Positions 1-7,265 of a DNA stretch of 46,663 nucleotides are shown piece after piece. This DNA is from Rhodospirillaceae bacterium BRH_c57 (GTDB lineage: Bacteria > Pseudomonadota > Alphaproteobacteria > Rhodospirillales > Rhodospirillaceae). A program made the translations under genes and the position numbers. Within the stretch, counting starts at the first letter, position 1, and each line of letters opens with the position of its first letter. The stretch covers positions 1 through 46,663 of the forward strand of contig LAEA01000261.1 of NCBI GenBank assembly GCA_000961745.1. The letters run 5' to 3'. The notes under the pieces are model-generated. The model saw only the letters and a list, made by a program, of their open reading frames with translations, made no database searches and was not told the origin of the DNA.

Positions 1-1
1 C

Positions 2-418
2 GAACTGCGCCGCGAGGGCCGCACCGTGCTGATGGTCGGCGACGGCCTCAACGACGCGCCGGCCCTGGCGGCGGCCGATGTCTCGGTGTCGCCCTCGACC
101 GCCGTGGACGTCAGCCAGACGGCGGCCGACGTGGTGTTCCAGGGCCACAAGCTGGGGCCCGTGCTGGAGGTCCTGACCGTGGCGCGACGGGCCGACCAAT
201 TGGTGCGCCAGAACTTCGTGATGTCGTTCGCCTACAACGCCGTGACCGTGCCGCTGGCGGTGCTGGGCTTCGTCACCCCGCTGATCGCCGCCGTGGCCAT
301 GAGCACGTCGTCGGTGGTGGTGATCGCCAATGCCCTGCGGCTGGCCGGGCGGCGTGGCCCCGACCCGAAGAGCCTCCCCCAGCCCGCCCAAAATCCTGCA
401 CCGGAGCCCCTGGCATGA
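2..418 (+). CDS. ccoI: Copper-type P1B ATPase CcoI, C-terminal fragment
   Basis: The gene runs in from beyond the left edge; only its last 138 residues are here. The hinge motif [12 protein letters not shown], which ligates Mg2+ in the P-domain of P-type ATPases, lies at about residues 9-20 of the fragment. Two hydrophobic stretches follow (near [19 protein letters not shown] and [19 protein letters not shown]), matching the last two membrane helices of P1B copper pumps, then a short Pro-rich tail. In the cbb3 oxidase maturation locus CcoI supplies copper for the binuclear centre. The next gene, ccoS, overlaps by four bases (ATGA), which supports CcoI rather than a general copper exporter. 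The ATPase family is certain; the CcoI assignment rests on the ccoS neighbour. Confidence 0.9.
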   Translation, partial: ELRREGRTVLMVGDGLNDAPALAAADVSVSPSTAVDVSQTAADVVFQGHKLGPVLEVLTVARRADQLVRQNFVMSFAYNAVTVPLAVLGFVTPLIAAVAMSTSSVVVIANALRLAGRRGPDPKSLPQPAQNPAPEPLA

Positions 419-627
419 ACGCGTTGCTAATGCTGATCCCGGTCGCCCTGGTGCTTGGCCTGCTCGGCCTGGGGGCTTTTTTGTGGGCGCTGCGGTCGGG
501 GCAGTTCGACGACCTGGACGGCGCCGCCCATCGCATCCTGTTCGATGAGGACGACATGCCCGGCACTCCGCCGGCGCCGCCGGCTGTGGATGAGAAGACC
601 GACCCTGGCAAGGATCCCAAACCGTGA
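415..627 (+). CDS. ccoS: Cytochrome oxidase maturation protein CcoS
   Basis: A 70-residue protein with one N-terminal membrane helix (residues about 4-25) followed by the CcoS hallmark: a short segment with [19 protein letters not shown], then a charged Pro-rich tail. CcoS is needed to assemble cofactor-complete cbb3-type cytochrome c oxidase; its exact role is unclear. The start overlaps the ccoI stop (ATGA) and its own stop overlaps the next start (GTGA), so ccoI, ccoS and the regulator are translationally coupled. Length and motif are typical of the family. Confidence 0.93.
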   Translation: MNALLMLIPVALVLGLLGLGAFLWALRSGQFDDLDGAAHRILFDEDDMPGTPPAPPAVDEKTDPGKDPKP

Positions 628-1361
628 GGGCTGCCGATCCCCTGCACGCCCTGTCTGGCGATCCCGGCCCGGTCTGCCGCTGTTGTGAGGCCGATGACCA
701 TTCCGTCTGCGCCAGCCTGACCCCCGAAGGGCTGCGTGGCCTGCGGGTCATTCGCGGCAACGCCCGCATCGGCGCCCAGGACGCCGTGTTCCACGAGGGC
801 GAGGCGGCCGAGGCCGTCTATTCCCTGACCAGCGGGACGGTCAAGCTATCCAAGCTGTTGGGCGACGGGCGGCGGCAGATCGTCGGGTTCGTGTTTCCCG
901 GCGATTTTTTCGGGTTCGATGCCGAGGGCACCTACCCCTACACCGCCGAGGCCATCACTCCGGTCGGCGTGTGCCGGTTCTCGACCAGCCGGCTGGCCCA
1001 GTTGCGCAGCCAGACGCCGGAACTGGAACGTCTGCTGTTCGGGCGGCTGGTCGCTGACCTTGCCCTGGCCCAGGAACAGATGCTGCTGCTTGGCCGCATG
1101 ACGGCACGGGAGAAGGTGGCCCATTTTCTGCTCACCCTGTCCCGGCGGGCGGTGCGCCGCAACGACCCGGCCTCGCCGGTGGCCCTGACCATGAGCCGCC
1201 AGGATCTGGCCGACTACCTGGGCCTGACCATCGAGACGGTCAGCCGCACCATCACCCAACTCAAGCGCGACGGCCTGATCGCCCTGGTCCGCCCGGAACT
1301 GGTCGACCTGACCGATGCCGATGCCTTGCGCCGTGTCGCCGAGGGTGGCGGCAGCGATTGA
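624..1361 (+). CDS. fnrN: FNR-type oxygen-sensing regulator (FnrN group)
   Basis: A 245-residue Crp/Fnr-family activator starting at GTG inside the ccoS stop. The N-terminus has C18-x2-C21-x7-C29 and a central C117 (in VGVCRF), the four-cysteine set that holds the oxygen-labile 4Fe-4S cluster. The Cx2Cx7C spacing is that of the rhizobial FnrN group rather than of E. coli FNR. A cyclic-nucleotide-binding-like beta roll follows, then a dimerisation helix and a helix-turn-helix whose recognition helix has E204-x2-S207-R208, the residues that read TTGAT half-sites. Such regulators commonly activate cbb3 oxidase genes at low oxygen, so coupling to ccoIS makes sense. I did not see a clear TTGAT-N4-ATCAA box within the visible part of this operon. 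Confidence 0.92.
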   Translation: MRAADPLHALSGDPGPVCRCCEADDHSVCASLTPEGLRGLRVIRGNARIGAQDAVFHEGEAAEAVYSLTSGTVKLSKLLGDGRRQIVGFVFPGDFFGFDAEGTYPYTAEAITPVGVCRFSTSRLAQLRSQTPELERLLFGRLVADLALAQEQMLLLGRMTAREKVAHFLLTLSRRAVRRNDPASPVALTMSRQDLADYLGLTIETVSRTITQLKRDGLIALVRPELVDLTDADALRRVAEGGGSD

Positions 1362-1446
1362 TTGCTTTTGCCTGAACGCCAAACGCGCTAAAAACTCGTG
1401 CACCCATGCCGTTGTCCGCCAGGACAGCCAGGACCGGAGACGACCT

Positions 1447-2271
1447 TTGAGCGCGCAAACCCCCACACGGCGCACCACCATCACCGATATTGCCGCCCGC
1501 AAGGGAGCCGAGCCGGTCGTCTGTCTGACCTGCTATTCGGCACCCATGGCCCAGTTCCTGGATCCTCATGTGGATCTGCTGTTGGTCGGCGATAGCCTGG
1601 GCATGGTGGTTTATGGCCTGGACACCACGCTCGGTGTCACCCTGGACATGATGATCAACCACGGCGCGGCCACCATGCGCGGCTCGTCCAAGGCTTGCGT
1701 GATCGTTGACATGCCGTTCGGATCCTACCAGGAAAGCCGGGAGCAGGCGTTCCGCAACGCCGCCCGCGTGATGGCCGAAACCGGCTGCTCGGGCATCAAG
1801 GTCGAGGGCGGGGCGGAGTTGGCCGACACCATCGCCTTCCTCACCCAGCGCGGCATTCCGGTGATGGGCCACGTTGGCCTGATGCCGCAGTCGGTGCATG
1901 CGGCCGGCGGCTTCCGCACCCACGGCCGCAGCGAGGCCGAGGCGTCCAAGGTGCTGAACGACGCCCGCGCGGTGTCCGAGGCCGGGGCTTTCTCCATCGT
2001 CCTCGAAGGCACTGTCGAGCCGCTGGCCCAGCGCATCGCGGCCGAGGTCCCCACCGTCATCATCGGCATCGGCGCCTCGCCGGCCTGTGACGGTCAGGTT
2101 CTGGTGACCGAGGACGTGCTCGGCCTGTTCACCGACTTCAAACCCAAGTTCGTCAAGCGTTACGCCGAACTGTCGGTGCAGGTGGGCGACGTCGCCCGCG
2201 CCTATGCCGACGACGTCCGTGCCCGCCGCTTCCCTGGCCCGGAGCACTGCTTCGGCGTCAAGAAGTCCTGA
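1447..2271 (+). CDS. panB: 3-methyl-2-oxobutanoate hydroxymethyltransferase PanB
   Basis: The first committed step of pantothenate synthesis: transfers a hydroxymethyl group from methylene-tetrahydrofolate to 2-oxoisovalerate, giving ketopantoate. The 274-residue product has the PanB signatures [13 protein letters not shown] (Mg-binding Asp), HVGLMPQSV and the catalytic LEGTVE segment. I chose the TTG at 1447 because GGAGA lies about 8 bases upstream and the resulting length agrees with the usual 260-275 residues; an in-frame ATG at 1315 lies inside the fnrN coding region. panC follows 16 bases downstream, so the two form an operon. Cytoplasmic. Confidence 0.95.
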   Translation: MSAQTPTRRTTITDIAARKGAEPVVCLTCYSAPMAQFLDPHVDLLLVGDSLGMVVYGLDTTLGVTLDMMINHGAATMRGSSKACVIVDMPFGSYQESREQAFRNAARVMAETGCSGIKVEGGAELADTIAFLTQRGIPVMGHVGLMPQSVHAAGGFRTHGRSEAEASKVLNDARAVSEAGAFSIVLEGTVEPLAQRIAAEVPTVIIGIGASPACDGQVLVTEDVLGLFTDFKPKFVKRYAELSVQVGDVARAYADDVRARRFPGPEHCFGVKKS

Positions 2272-2287
2272 ACAGGAAACGCTCCTC

Positions 2288-3160
2288 ATGGCCATGAACG
2301 CCGCCCGCTCCCTGGACACCGTGTCCTCAGTCGTCGATCTGCGCAGCCGTGTGCAGGCGTGGCGGGCCGATGGCTTGCGCATCGCCCTGGTGCCCACCAT
2401 GGGCGCCCTGCATGAAGGCCACCTGTCGCTGATCCGGCGGGCCAAGACGTTTGCCGACAAGGTGGTGGTGTCGATCTTCGTCAATCCGACCCAGTTCGGC
2501 CCGACCGAGGACTTCGCCAAGTACCCGCGCCAGCTTGACGAGGACCGGTTCCGCGTCGCCATGGCCGGCGCCGCCCTGGTTTTCGCGCCCACAGTCGAGG
2601 ATATGTATCCGCCCGGCTTCTGCACCACCATCACCGTCGAGGGCCCGTCGCACGGCCTGTGCGGTGCGGTGCGGCCCGGCCATTTCCAGGGCGTGGCGAC
2701 GGTGGTGACCAAGCTGTTGCTGCAATGCCTGCCGGACGTGGCGATCTTTGGCGAAAAGGATTACCAGCAGCTTCAGGTGATCCGCCGCATGGTCCGCGAC
2801 CTCGATATTCCGGTGGAGATCGACGGCGCGCCCATCGTCCGCGAGGTCGATGGCCTCGCCATGTCGTCGCGCAATGCCTACCTGTCGGACAAGGAACGCT
2901 CGGTCGCCAACCTGATGTACAAGGCCCTGCACCGCGCCACCCTGGCCCTGCACGACGGTACCCCCGTCGCCCAGGCCCTGGACACCGCGCGGGCCGAGAT
3001 TACGGCGGCGGGGTTTGGCAAGATCGACTACCTGGACCTCCGCGATGCCGACGGATTAGCCCCCCTGGAGGCGTTCGACCGCCCGGCCCGCCTGTTCTGC
3101 GCCGCCTTCCTGGGCAAGACCCGCCTGATCGACAACATCCCGGTCGAACCGCGCGAGTAG
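2288..3160 (+). CDS. panC: Pantothenate synthetase PanC
   Basis: The ATP-dependent ligase that joins pantoate to beta-alanine. The 290-residue protein has the nucleotidyl-transferase signatures PTMGALHEGHLSLI (HxGH), GEKDYQQLQVIRRM and SSRNAYLS in the expected order. The start is ATG 2288 with AGGAAA about 8 bases upstream; an ATG two codons later (2294) is an alternative. It lies just behind panB. CoaBC, which acts later in the same route to coenzyme A, is encoded about 13 kb away on the opposite strand. Confidence 0.96.
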   Translation: MAMNAARSLDTVSSVVDLRSRVQAWRADGLRIALVPTMGALHEGHLSLIRRAKTFADKVVVSIFVNPTQFGPTEDFAKYPRQLDEDRFRVAMAGAALVFAPTVEDMYPPGFCTTITVEGPSHGLCGAVRPGHFQGVATVVTKLLLQCLPDVAIFGEKDYQQLQVIRRMVRDLDIPVEIDGAPIVREVDGLAMSSRNAYLSDKERSVANLMYKALHRATLALHDGTPVAQALDTARAEITAAGFGKIDYLDLRDADGLAPLEAFDRPARLFCAAFLGKTRLIDNIPVEPRE

Positions 3161-3165
3161 TTTTC

Positions 3166-3834
3166 CTACCCCACCACCCGATACACCCCGGCCAGCCGCG
3201 TGTCGCAGCCCTCCAGGTCCTGGGTGGTCGGCACGGTGTAGGAGGCCAGCTTTTCCATGCCTTCGGCATTGAAGTAGTTGCGGCCCGGATCGGCCAGATA
3301 GACCGTCCGGCCGTCGGCGACCAGGGCGCGCAGCCAGGCCATGACGCGCTCGGCCATAGGGCGTTCGTAGCAGACGTCTCCGGCGATCACGATGTCCCAG
3401 TCGGCATTCAGGCTCCCGATGATGTCGTCGGGCAGCGCCGTCAACGCAACGTCGTTGAGGGCGGCGTTGAGGTCCAGCGCGGTCAGGGCAAAGGCGTCGA
3501 TCTCGTTGGCCCATACCGTAGCGGCGCCGGACCGTGCGCAGGCGATGGCGTCCACCCCGCAGCCAGCGGCGAAGGCCAGCACGCGCTTTCCGGCCACCGC
3601 CTCGGGGTTGTCCAGGATCCAGCGGGCCAGCGCCTGCCCGCCCGCCCAGGCGAAGGCCCAGTAGGGTGGCGGCACGCCGTTGCGCTCCAGGAACTCCTCG
3701 GTGGCCTCCCACAGCGGGGTGACCTCGGTCGACAGGTATAGCCGCAGTTCGGGCAGCAACGGCGTGCTGTCGACGGCGGTGTGGGTGGTGATGAAGGTGG
3801 CCCGGCTTTCGGGCGTGTGCAGGACCTCAACCAT
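3166..3834 (-). CDS. METTL20-like ETF-beta lysine methyltransferase
   Basis: A class I SAM-dependent methyltransferase of 222 residues. The segment PPYWAFAWAGGQALARWILD, just before the SAM-binding loop AFAAGCGVDAIA, and the post-II motif AGDVCYE are characteristic of the METTL20/ETFBKMT group. Human METTL20 and its Agrobacterium homologue trimethylate lysines beside the recognition loop of the electron-transfer flavoprotein beta subunit. ATG 3834 is preferred: GGAG lies upstream and it overlaps the ubiA stop by 8 bases; a TTG at 3855 is possible. It is co-transcribed with ubiA, fitting a role in electron flow to ubiquinone. Methyltransferase class is certain; the ETF substrate is inferred from motifs. 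Confidence 0.8.
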   Translation of the reverse strand: MVEVLHTPESRATFITTHTAVDSTPLLPELRLYLSTEVTPLWEATEEFLERNGVPPPYWAFAWAGGQALARWILDNPEAVAGKRVLAFAAGCGVDAIACARSGAATVWANEIDAFALTALDLNAALNDVALTALPDDIIGSLNADWDIVIAGDVCYERPMAERVMAWLRALVADGRTVYLADPGRNYFNAEGMEKLASYTVPTTQDLEGCDTRLAGVYRVVG

Positions 3835-4753
3835 GTCCGAACGCTCCACCGGCAATGATGGCGGCCAGCAGCAGCCACCCGAAGTGCCGGTTGGAGCGGA
3901 ACTTGGTCAGGCAGTCGGCCCCGTCGTCGATATCGGAGTCGGCGGCCTGCCACACCAGATGCAGCCCGGCCACCGCCAGCAGCGGCCAGAACACCCACGA
4001 CAGCCCGGCCAGCAGTCCGGCCACGGCGACCAATCCGATGGTCAGGGCATAGGTGATGAACAGGAACGGCCGCGTCCGTTCGCCCAGCGCCAGGGCCGAG
4101 GACTTCACCCCAATCACCACGTCGTCGTCCTTGTCCTGGTGGGCATAGATGGTGTCGTACCCCAGGGTCCAAAAGAACCCAGCGGCGTACAAGGCGACCG
4201 GCGCCCAATCCAGTTCACCGCGCACCGCCGCCCAGCCGAGCAGCGCCCCCCAATTGAAGGTCAGGCCCAGCCACGCCTGCGGCCAATAGGTGATGCGCTT
4301 CATCAGCGGATAGACGAAAACCAGCAGCAGGGACGCCACGCCGAGCAGGATGCTGAACAGGTTGAGCTGTACCAGCACCATCAGCCCGATCAGCAGCTCC
4401 AGGCCGAGGAAGGCCAGCGCGCCGCGCAAGGTGATGGCGCCCGAGGCCAGAGGGCGGGCCGCCGTGCGGGCCACCTTGCCGTCGATGTCGCGGTCGAGGA
4501 TGTCGTTGACCGTGCAGCCGGCCCCGCGCATGACCACGGCGCCGATGCCGAACAGCGCCATCAGCCACAGGTCCGGCCAGGGACCTTGAGAAGCCAAGGC
4601 AATCGACCACCAGCACGGAAACAACAGCAACCATGTGCCGATGGGCCGGTCCAGCCGCATCAGTTTCAGGTAGGGTCGCGCCGCGGCCGGGGCGATCTTG
4701 TCCACCCATCCGTCGGCCGGCATGTCGCCGATCATTGGCCTCACGTCGCTCAT
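3827..4753 (-). CDS. ubiA: 4-hydroxybenzoate polyprenyltransferase UbiA
   Basis: The integral membrane prenyltransferase that attaches the polyprenyl chain to 4-hydroxybenzoate in ubiquinone synthesis. Both Asp-rich, Mg-diphosphate-binding motifs are present: NDILDRDIDGKVART and DTIYAHQDKDDD. Eight or so hydrophobic helices lie between and around them. ATG 4753 gives 308 residues, close to the family norm; the reading frame stays open 38 codons further upstream, but that would run past the divergent rsmE start at 4812. The methyltransferase gene overlaps its 3' end. Inner membrane. Confidence 0.95.
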   Translation of the reverse strand: MSDVRPMIGDMPADGWVDKIAPAAARPYLKLMRLDRPIGTWLLLFPCWWSIALASQGPWPDLWLMALFGIGAVVMRGAGCTVNDILDRDIDGKVARTAARPLASGAITLRGALAFLGLELLIGLMVLVQLNLFSILLGVASLLLVFVYPLMKRITYWPQAWLGLTFNWGALLGWAAVRGELDWAPVALYAAGFFWTLGYDTIYAHQDKDDDVVIGVKSSALALGERTRPFLFITYALTIGLVAVAGLLAGLSWVFWPLLAVAGLHLVWQAADSDIDDGADCLTKFRSNRHFGWLLLAAIIAGGAFGHG

Positions 4754-4811
4754 GGCGTTATAGATACGCTTCTCCCTTTCCCGACTCAAGCCAGCACCGG
4801 ACACCCTCTTC

Positions 4812-5570
4812 ATGCAACGCCCTCGCATACGCCTTTTCGTCGATGCCGCCTTGCACGCCGGGGCCAACGTCGAACTTGCCGCGCCCCAGGTGCACTATCT
4901 GAACACCGTGATGCGGGCCCGGCCGGGCGAATCGGTCGCCCTGTTCAACGGCCGCGATGGGGAGTGGCTGGCCGACCTGCTGCTGGTCACCCGCAAGGAG
5001 GCCGCCCTGCGGGTCGGGGCACGGCGCCGCCCGCAAGGGTCCGACCCCGACGTGTGGCTGTTGTTCGCCCCGCTCAAGAAACAGACCACCGACTTCGTGG
5101 TCGAAAAGGCCACCGAACTGGGCGCCCGCGTGCTGTGGCCGGTGCTGACCCGCCACACCAACGCGGCGCGGGTCAACACCGAACGCCTGACCGCCACGGC
5201 CATCGAGGCGGCCGAGCAGTGCGAGCGCCTGACCATCCCCGAGGTACGGGACGCCGCCCCCACCCTGGACGCCGCCCTGGCCGGGTGGGACCCGTCGCGG
5301 CGCCTTTTCGTGATGGATGAAACCGGGCGGGGGGCACCCATTCACAAGGTCCTGGGGGCCGACTGCGTGGGGGCTCCGGCGGCCATTCTGTGCGGTCCCG
5401 AAGGCGGCTTCGCCAAATCTGAACTTGACCTGCTGTCGCAAACGACCTTTGTTACCGCAGTAGGCCTTGGCCCACGCATCCTGCGCGCGGAAACAGCGGC
5501 CCTGGCGGCCCTGACCTGCTGGCAGGCGCTGTGTGGCGACTGGAACGCCGCTCCTGGCTTCCGGTCCTAG
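4812..5570 (+). CDS. rsmE: 16S rRNA m3U1498 methyltransferase RsmE
   Basis: A SPOUT-fold RNA methyltransferase of 252 residues that methylates N3 of U1498 in 16S rRNA. The N-terminal PUA-like region (RLFVDAAL) is followed by the knotted C-terminal domain with KATELGA, CGPEGGF and LGPRILRAETAALAAL, the SAM-binding trefoil-knot loops. It is divergent from ubiA across a 58-base gap that must hold both promoters. gshA starts 58 bases downstream on the same strand. Confidence 0.94.
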   Translation: MQRPRIRLFVDAALHAGANVELAAPQVHYLNTVMRARPGESVALFNGRDGEWLADLLLVTRKEAALRVGARRRPQGSDPDVWLLFAPLKKQTTDFVVEKATELGARVLWPVLTRHTNAARVNTERLTATAIEAAEQCERLTIPEVRDAAPTLDAALAGWDPSRRLFVMDETGRGAPIHKVLGADCVGAPAAILCGPEGGFAKSELDLLSQTTFVTAVGLGPRILRAETAALAALTCWQALCGDWNAAPGFRS

Positions 5571-5628
5571 CCCCAGGTCGGTGTCGGCCCCCCCAGGTCG
5601 CGTGTCATCCCTCGGAGTTATTCATCCC

Positions 5629-6993
5629 ATGTCCGCCTTCTCCAAGCCCGATGCGGCGCCCATCACCGGCCGCGATTCCCTGGTGGCCTATCTGGAGGCG
5701 GGCTGTAAGCCCCGCGATGCCTGGCGCATCGGCACCGAACACGAAAAGTTCGCCTATCGCATGGGCAGCTTTGCCACCCTGTCGTACGAGGAGCCGGGCG
5801 GCGTCCGCGACATCCTCAAAGGCATGGAGAAGTTCGGCTGGAAGCCGGTCGATGAGAACGGCAACATCATCGCCCTGACCCGCGACGGCGCCTCGATCTC
5901 GCTGGAGCCCGGCGGGCAGCTTGAACTGTCCGGCGCGCCGCTGGAAACCCTCCACCAGACCTGCGTCGAGGTCACCACCCACCGCAAGCAGATCAAGGAA
6001 GTGGCCGAGCATTTCGGCGTCGGCCTGATCGGCCTGGGCTTCCACCCGACGGCCAAGCGCGAGGACGTCCACTGGATGCCCAAGGGCCGCTACGCCATCA
6101 TGCGCGAGCACATGCCGCGCGTCGGGTCCATGGGCCTGGATATGATGCTGCGCACCTGCACCGTGCAGGTGAACCTCGATTTCTCGACCGAGGTGGACAT
6201 GGTGCGCAAGATGCGCGCCTCCACTGCGTTGCAGCCCGTCGCCACGGCCCTGTGGGCCAACAGCCCGTTTACCGAGGGCAAGCCCAACGGTTACCAGAGC
6301 TATCGCGGCCACATCTGGACCGATACCGACAACCAGCGGTCGGGTCTGCCGGAGTTCGCCTTCGAGGACGGATTCGGGTTCGAGCGCTGGGTGGACTACA
6401 TCCTCGATGTGCCGATGTATTTTGTTTATCGCGAGGGCCGCTACATCAACGCCGCCGGCCAGTCGTTCCGCGACTTCATGGACGGCCGCCTGCCCGCCCT
6501 GCCCGGCGAGCGCCCGACCATTGGCGACTGGGCCGACCACCTGACCACCGCGTTCCCGGACGTGCGGGTCAAGCAGTTCATGGAAATGCGCGGTGCCGAT
6601 GGCGGGCCGTGGGGCCGGCTGTGTGGCCTGCCCGCGTTCTGGGTCGGGCTACTGTATGACGACGTGGCGCTGGATGCCGCGCTCGATCTGGTCAAGGACT
6701 GGACGCCCGAGGACCGCGCCAAACTGCGCGCCGACGTACCGGAAAAGGCCCTTCAGGCGACTGTGGCCGGACGCAGCGTGCGCGATGTGGCGCTTGATGC
6801 GCTGTCCATTGCCCGCGCCGGGTTGGTCCGCCGCGCCCGCATGTCGGCGGCCGGCGACACCGAAAGCGGCTTCCTCGCCCCCTTGCAGGAAATCGCCGAA
6901 ACCGGCCGCACCCCGGCCCAGGACCTGCTGGAAGCCTGGCACGGCCGCTGGAACGGCGACATCACCAAGGTGTTCGAGGAATACGGGTACTAG
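5629..6993 (+). CDS. gshA: Glutamate-cysteine ligase (plant-type GshA)
   Basis: The first step of glutathione synthesis, joining glutamate and cysteine with ATP. The 454-residue protein resembles the alphaproteobacterial and plant class of gamma-glutamylcysteine synthetases: RIGTEHEKFAY near residue 26, EPGGQLELSGAPLETLHQTC near residue 95 and RGADGGPWGRLCGLPAFWVG near residue 320. ATG 5629 is chosen because the family begins shortly before the substrate-binding GTEHEKF motif; the frame is open upstream into the end of rsmE. gshB is not in the window. Confidence 0.93.
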   Translation: MSAFSKPDAAPITGRDSLVAYLEAGCKPRDAWRIGTEHEKFAYRMGSFATLSYEEPGGVRDILKGMEKFGWKPVDENGNIIALTRDGASISLEPGGQLELSGAPLETLHQTCVEVTTHRKQIKEVAEHFGVGLIGLGFHPTAKREDVHWMPKGRYAIMREHMPRVGSMGLDMMLRTCTVQVNLDFSTEVDMVRKMRASTALQPVATALWANSPFTEGKPNGYQSYRGHIWTDTDNQRSGLPEFAFEDGFGFERWVDYILDVPMYFVYREGRYINAAGQSFRDFMDGRLPALPGERPTIGDWADHLTTAFPDVRVKQFMEMRGADGGPWGRLCGLPAFWVGLLYDDVALDAALDLVKDWTPEDRAKLRADVPEKALQATVAGRSVRDVALDALSIARAGLVRRARMSAAGDTESGFLAPLQEIAETGRTPAQDLLEAWHGRWNGDITKVFEEYGY

Positions 6994-7068
6994 GGCAGTT
7001 CGGAGAACCGGAACCTCCGGCCGCATCCGGCGTTAATCCCTCAGAAGCGCACTGACGCGCTCCCGCAG

Positions 7069-7237
7069 GGAAGTGAAGGGATATAACCACAGAGGACACA
7101 GAGAGCACAGAGAAGTGAAGGAGAAGAGGTTTCTGGACAGCGCGTAGCGCAGTAAAAACTCCGTTATTATCTGCCTGCGGCGCCGTCCTGCTCCGCTCTC
7201 TCTGTGTCCTCTGTGGTTAAACCTCTTCACTTCCCTT
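7069..7237. repeat. CACAGAG-family inverted repeat, copy 1
   Basis: A long imperfect inverted repeat filling most of the gap between gshA and the next gene. The arms carry AACCACAGAGGACACAGAG and its complement CTCTGTGTCCTCTGTGGTT, with an outer GGGAAGTGAA/TTCACTTCCC pair. The roughly 90-base core contains a GCGTAGCGC-type stretch and CTGCCTGCGGCGCCGTC. The core matches the reverse complement of copy 4 (28174-28356), so the element has an orientation. An RNA copy would fold into a long hairpin. Confidence 0.9.
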
Positions 7238-7265
7238 TCTTGAGTCGGGAGGGGGGCACCGCCAC

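Noticed and set aside
7033-7230. Small ORF on the minus strand encoding NHRGHRE-type peptide
   Set aside because: It lies entirely within the CACAGAG inverted repeat; such repeat-derived peptides are spurious.
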